Of a stretch of 64,000 nt of DNA, positions 62,037 through 64,000 are shown piece by piece. The position numbers and the translations under genes were made by a program. The stretch is taken from contig NZ_LMEF01000012.1 of the NCBI RefSeq assembly GCF_001427905.1, forward strand, positions 171,248 to 235,247, in the 5' to 3' direction. The notes beneath the pieces are model-generated. The model had not been told where the DNA came from. It saw only the letters and a program-made list of their open reading frames with translations, and searched no databases. This DNA is from Flavobacterium sp. Root420. GTDB taxonomy: Bacteria; Bacteroidota; Bacteroidia; Flavobacteriales; Flavobacteriaceae. Numbering within the stretch: position 1 is the first letter of the stretch; each line of letters begins with the position of its first letter.

Positions 62037-63593
62037 ATGTTAAAACTTGTCCAAAAATTTTTACAAATAAATAGATACTCAGATATAAAAAATGAGTTTA
62101 AGGATTTGTTTCTTTCTCATCCAAATTATCCAAGTTTATTTGCGATAACAGATTCGTTAGATCTTTTGTCAATAGAAAACGCAGCAATAAGAGTTCCGAA
62201 AGAACAGATAGTAGATTTGCCGGCAAATTTTCTAGCTTACTTTCAGGATGAACTTATATTGGTAGAAAAAGCCAAAAATGATGTTCGTATTACGACAGAA
62301 AAAAAAGGACCATTTAAAATGGCTTATGAAAAATTCCTTTTAGATTGGAATGGAGTAATTGTAGCGATCGAACCAAATAACGTAATTGCAAGAGAGAATT
62401 TAAAAGTAGAATATAATTGGTTAAAATATTCTTTACCTCTTTTTCTTTTAGTTGGTCTATCATTTTTTTATAATACCTATAATTTGTTTAGTCTTGTTTT
62501 TTTAACAACATCTATATTAGGTCTTATTGTTAGCATATTTATAGTACAGGAGAAGTTAGGTTTTAAAAATAGTGTAATTACGAAATTTTGCAATCTGAGT
62601 TCCAATTCTTCATGCAATTCTGTTATGAATGCCAATGAAGGAACTCAAAACAAATTGTTTAATTTTTCAGATTTACCGTTGATTTTTTTCAGTTCAGGTT
62701 TGATTTCAATTTTAGTAAGCCCTTTTAATTCGACAATTTTTATCGGATTTTTAAGCATGTTGGCTATTCCTGTAATTGTATCGTCTATTTGGATTCAGAA
62801 ATTTGAGATTCAAAAATGGTGCGTAATGTGTCTGGTAGTTTCGTTCTTAATTTTTACTCAAAGTGCAATATGGTTTGCATCAGACTTTTTTACACTGACT
62901 TTTGCTTTTGAAAGTATATTTCCATTCTTGTTTTCTTTGGCTCTTCTTGTTCCAATGTGGCTTGTTGCAAAACCAATGATAAAAAATATACTGAAAAGTG
63001 ATAACTCTATTAAAGATCTGAAAAAATTCAAAAGAAATTATTCCTTATTAAACTTCTTGTCCAGAAAAGTTATAAATACAAATGGTTTTGATGATTTGAG
63101 AGGTTTGAATTTTGGCAACAGAAATGCAGCAGTACAACTCTCTGTAATTATTAGTCCGAGTTGTGCACATTGCAATACCACATTTCAGGAAGCATTTGAT
63201 TTAGTTTTGAAATTTCCGGACAGAATATTTTTAAAAGTTTTATTTAATATCAATCCGGAGAATACGGATAATCCATATAAAGCAGTTGTAGAGAGGCTTT
63301 TAACAATAAACAGATCAACACCCGGAAAAACGGTTGAAGCAATTTCGGATTGGCATATCAAGAAAATGAACCTGAAAAAATGGTTGAAAAAATGGCATGT
63401 AGAATCTGTAAGTATGATGATTAATCAGGAGATTAATAAACAATACGAATGGTGTTCTAAGAATAATTTTAATTATACACCGGTTAAAATTGTAAATGAA
63501 AAATTATTCCCGAACGAATATGAACTAAATGAATTGAAATATTTTCTAAACGATTATGTTGAAGATATAGAAGTTCTTGAAAAAATCGCCTAG
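62037..63593 (+). CDS. C39-like / VKOR / thioredoxin fusion membrane protein
   Basis: A 518-residue protein. Residues 1-115 resemble a C39 peptidase-like domain (LKLVQKFLQINRYSDIKNEF, SHPNYPSLFAITDSLDLLSI), but the catalytic Cys is absent, so it may only bind leaders. About 130-310 is a multi-helix vitamin K epoxide reductase domain with loop cysteines 185 and 193 (eight apart, as in VKOR) and the CXXC WCVMC at 262-265. About 350-515 is a thioredoxin-like domain with PSCAHC (376-379). VKOR-thioredoxin pairs make disulfides in exported proteins. Its position between two leader-type peptides suggests it oxidises or escorts such peptides. That role is inference. Confidence 0.88.
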   Translation: MLKLVQKFLQINRYSDIKNEFKDLFLSHPNYPSLFAITDSLDLLSIENAAIRVPKEQIVDLPANFLAYFQDELILVEKAKNDVRITTEKKGPFKMAYEKFLLDWNGVIVAIEPNNVIARENLKVEYNWLKYSLPLFLLVGLSFFYNTYNLFSLVFLTTSILGLIVSIFIVQEKLGFKNSVITKFCNLSSNSSCNSVMNANEGTQNKLFNFSDLPLIFFSSGLISILVSPFNSTIFIGFLSMLAIPVIVSSIWIQKFEIQKWCVMCLVVSFLIFTQSAIWFASDFFTLTFAFESIFPFLFSLALLVPMWLVAKPMIKNILKSDNSIKDLKKFKRNYSLLNFLSRKVINTNGFDDLRGLNFGNRNAAVQLSVIISPSCAHCNTTFQEAFDLVLKFPDRIFLKVLFNINPENTDNPYKAVVERLLTINRSTPGKTVEAISDWHIKKMNLKKWLKKWHVESVSMMINQEINKQYEWCSKNNFNYTPVKIVNEKLFPNEYELNELKYFLNDYVEDIEVLEKIA

Positions 63594-63663
63594 TTAGGAG
63601 AAAAGAAAAAAGACAGAAGCTTCAAATGTCTTAAAAGGATTGAAGCCCAAAAAAATAGAACCT

Positions 63664-63801
63664 ATGTTAAAGAATATTTTAAACCTTGAAGGGACACAGG
63701 AATTAACAGCAAATGAGCAAAAAATGATTATTGCTAGTAATGTAAAAGAAGCATCTCCAAGATGTGAGGCCTGGATTAACGACGAAGATTGTGCAGCATA
63801 G
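63664..63801 (+). CDS. Small leader-type peptide with two cysteines
   Basis: A 45-residue peptide. MLKNILNLEGTQELTANEQK resembles the leader of Bacteroidota secreted peptides (LKNILxLxGxxELxxNEQKxI). Here the usual GG is replaced by IIASN. The tail has two cysteines nine apart (CEAWINDEDC) and ends CAA. It starts 71 bases after the VKOR/thioredoxin gene on the same strand, so is probably in its operon. A disulfide between the two cysteines would fit the neighbour. Too small for statistical coding evidence. Confidence 0.65.
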   Translation: MLKNILNLEGTQELTANEQKMIIASNVKEASPRCEAWINDEDCAA

Positions 63802-63823
63802 TCTTTGGTTGAAAATTAAATTT

Positions 63824-63876
63824 GATTAAAAATTAAAGCGCAAATCGCCTTTGCTGTTGATTTTTAATTTTTTGTA
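63824..63876 (+). terminator. Possible terminator after the small peptide gene
   Basis: AAAAATTAAA and a GCAAA-N5-TTTGC hairpin, then TTTTTAATTTTTT. Imperfect but in the right place for the end of the operon. Confidence 0.5.
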
Positions 63877-64000
63877 AGTATTACAATATAAAGCCTTATC
63901 AGAAATTTAGTCATGTTTTTTTTTGAATTTGTAGGCGCTCAATCGTGGAACATTGAGCAAATATCCCAACATTGATGATTGGTGTCGGGATTCTCAGGAA
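63877..64000. other. Hairpin-rich end of window, no gene seen
   Basis: GCTCAAT (63937-63943) pairs with ATTGAGC (63952-63958), and ATCCCAACA near 63962 pairs with TGTCGGGAT (one mismatch) near 63987. No open frame is supported. It may be the edge of a dispersed repeat or of a structured leader. Confidence 0.4.

Overview
The window looks like chromosome of a Flavobacterium-type member of the Bacteroidota. The DNA is AT-rich. Many genes start a short distance after a TAnnTTTG -7 element, sometimes with a TTG about 19-21 bases upstream, and Shine-Dalgarno sites are rarely visible. The gene content fits: TonB-dependent receptors, an SprB-repeat adhesin with a type IX secretion sorting domain, TlpA thioredoxins, and GG-leader peptides. 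No phage, insertion sequence, integrase, rRNA or CRISPR array was seen. There is one tRNA, tRNA-Ser(GGA).

Layout. 1-3.5 kb: 5' part of aspS (minus strand, cut by the window edge), a TlpA-like thioredoxin and a MORN-like protein. 3.3-8.3 kb: a minus-strand iron/siderophore operon (TonB receptor, two small membrane proteins, PepSY reductase-like protein). 8.5-12.6 kb: sucA-odhB of the 2-oxoglutarate dehydrogenase complex. 12.7-14.3 kb: three small unknown genes, one bracketed by inverted repeats. 14.3-21.3 kb: a trehalose locus (LacI regulator, TonB receptor, MFS transporter, trehalase of the fungal neutral type) with two LacI-type operators. 21.5-22.4 kb: polyprenyl synthetase. 22.6-29.7 kb: YceI protein and a tetR-tolC-adaptor-RND efflux operon sharing a repeated 28-bp operator.

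30-43.6 kb is the most unusual part. A sigma-70 family factor and a membrane TPR protein (probable anti-sigma) face a minus-strand series: small membrane protein, lipoprotein, PKD/beta-barrel protein, CHAT caspase-like TPR protein, retropepsin-like protease overlapping it, and a 1725-residue SprB-repeat adhesin. Three copies of a promoter-like element with identical spacing (GGGTAACAAT-N12-TTGATATA on the minus strand) lie upstream of the first two of these minus-strand genes. I propose an ECF-type regulon that controls a cell-surface protease/adhesin module.

43.8-58.2 kb is mostly ordinary metabolism and regulation: S41 peptidase, TatD, acyltransferase, asparaginase, MFS/LysR pair, tRNA-Ser, GNAT, nitrilase, two AraC regulators, SGNH lipoprotein, monooxygenase, DUF3050 protein and glutaryl-CoA dehydrogenase-like enzyme. 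58.3-63.8 kb holds a second candidate system. Tandem membrane TPR proteins (one with an AraC-type DNA-binding domain, its neighbour cut off just after the membrane segment) are followed by a 43-residue GG-leader peptide, a C39-like/VKOR/thioredoxin fusion, and a second 45-residue leader-type peptide with two cysteines. This could be a peptide production or signalling locus. The two small peptides were found by translating gaps between larger genes.

All functional calls come from motifs read in the sequence and from family knowledge; no database search was run.
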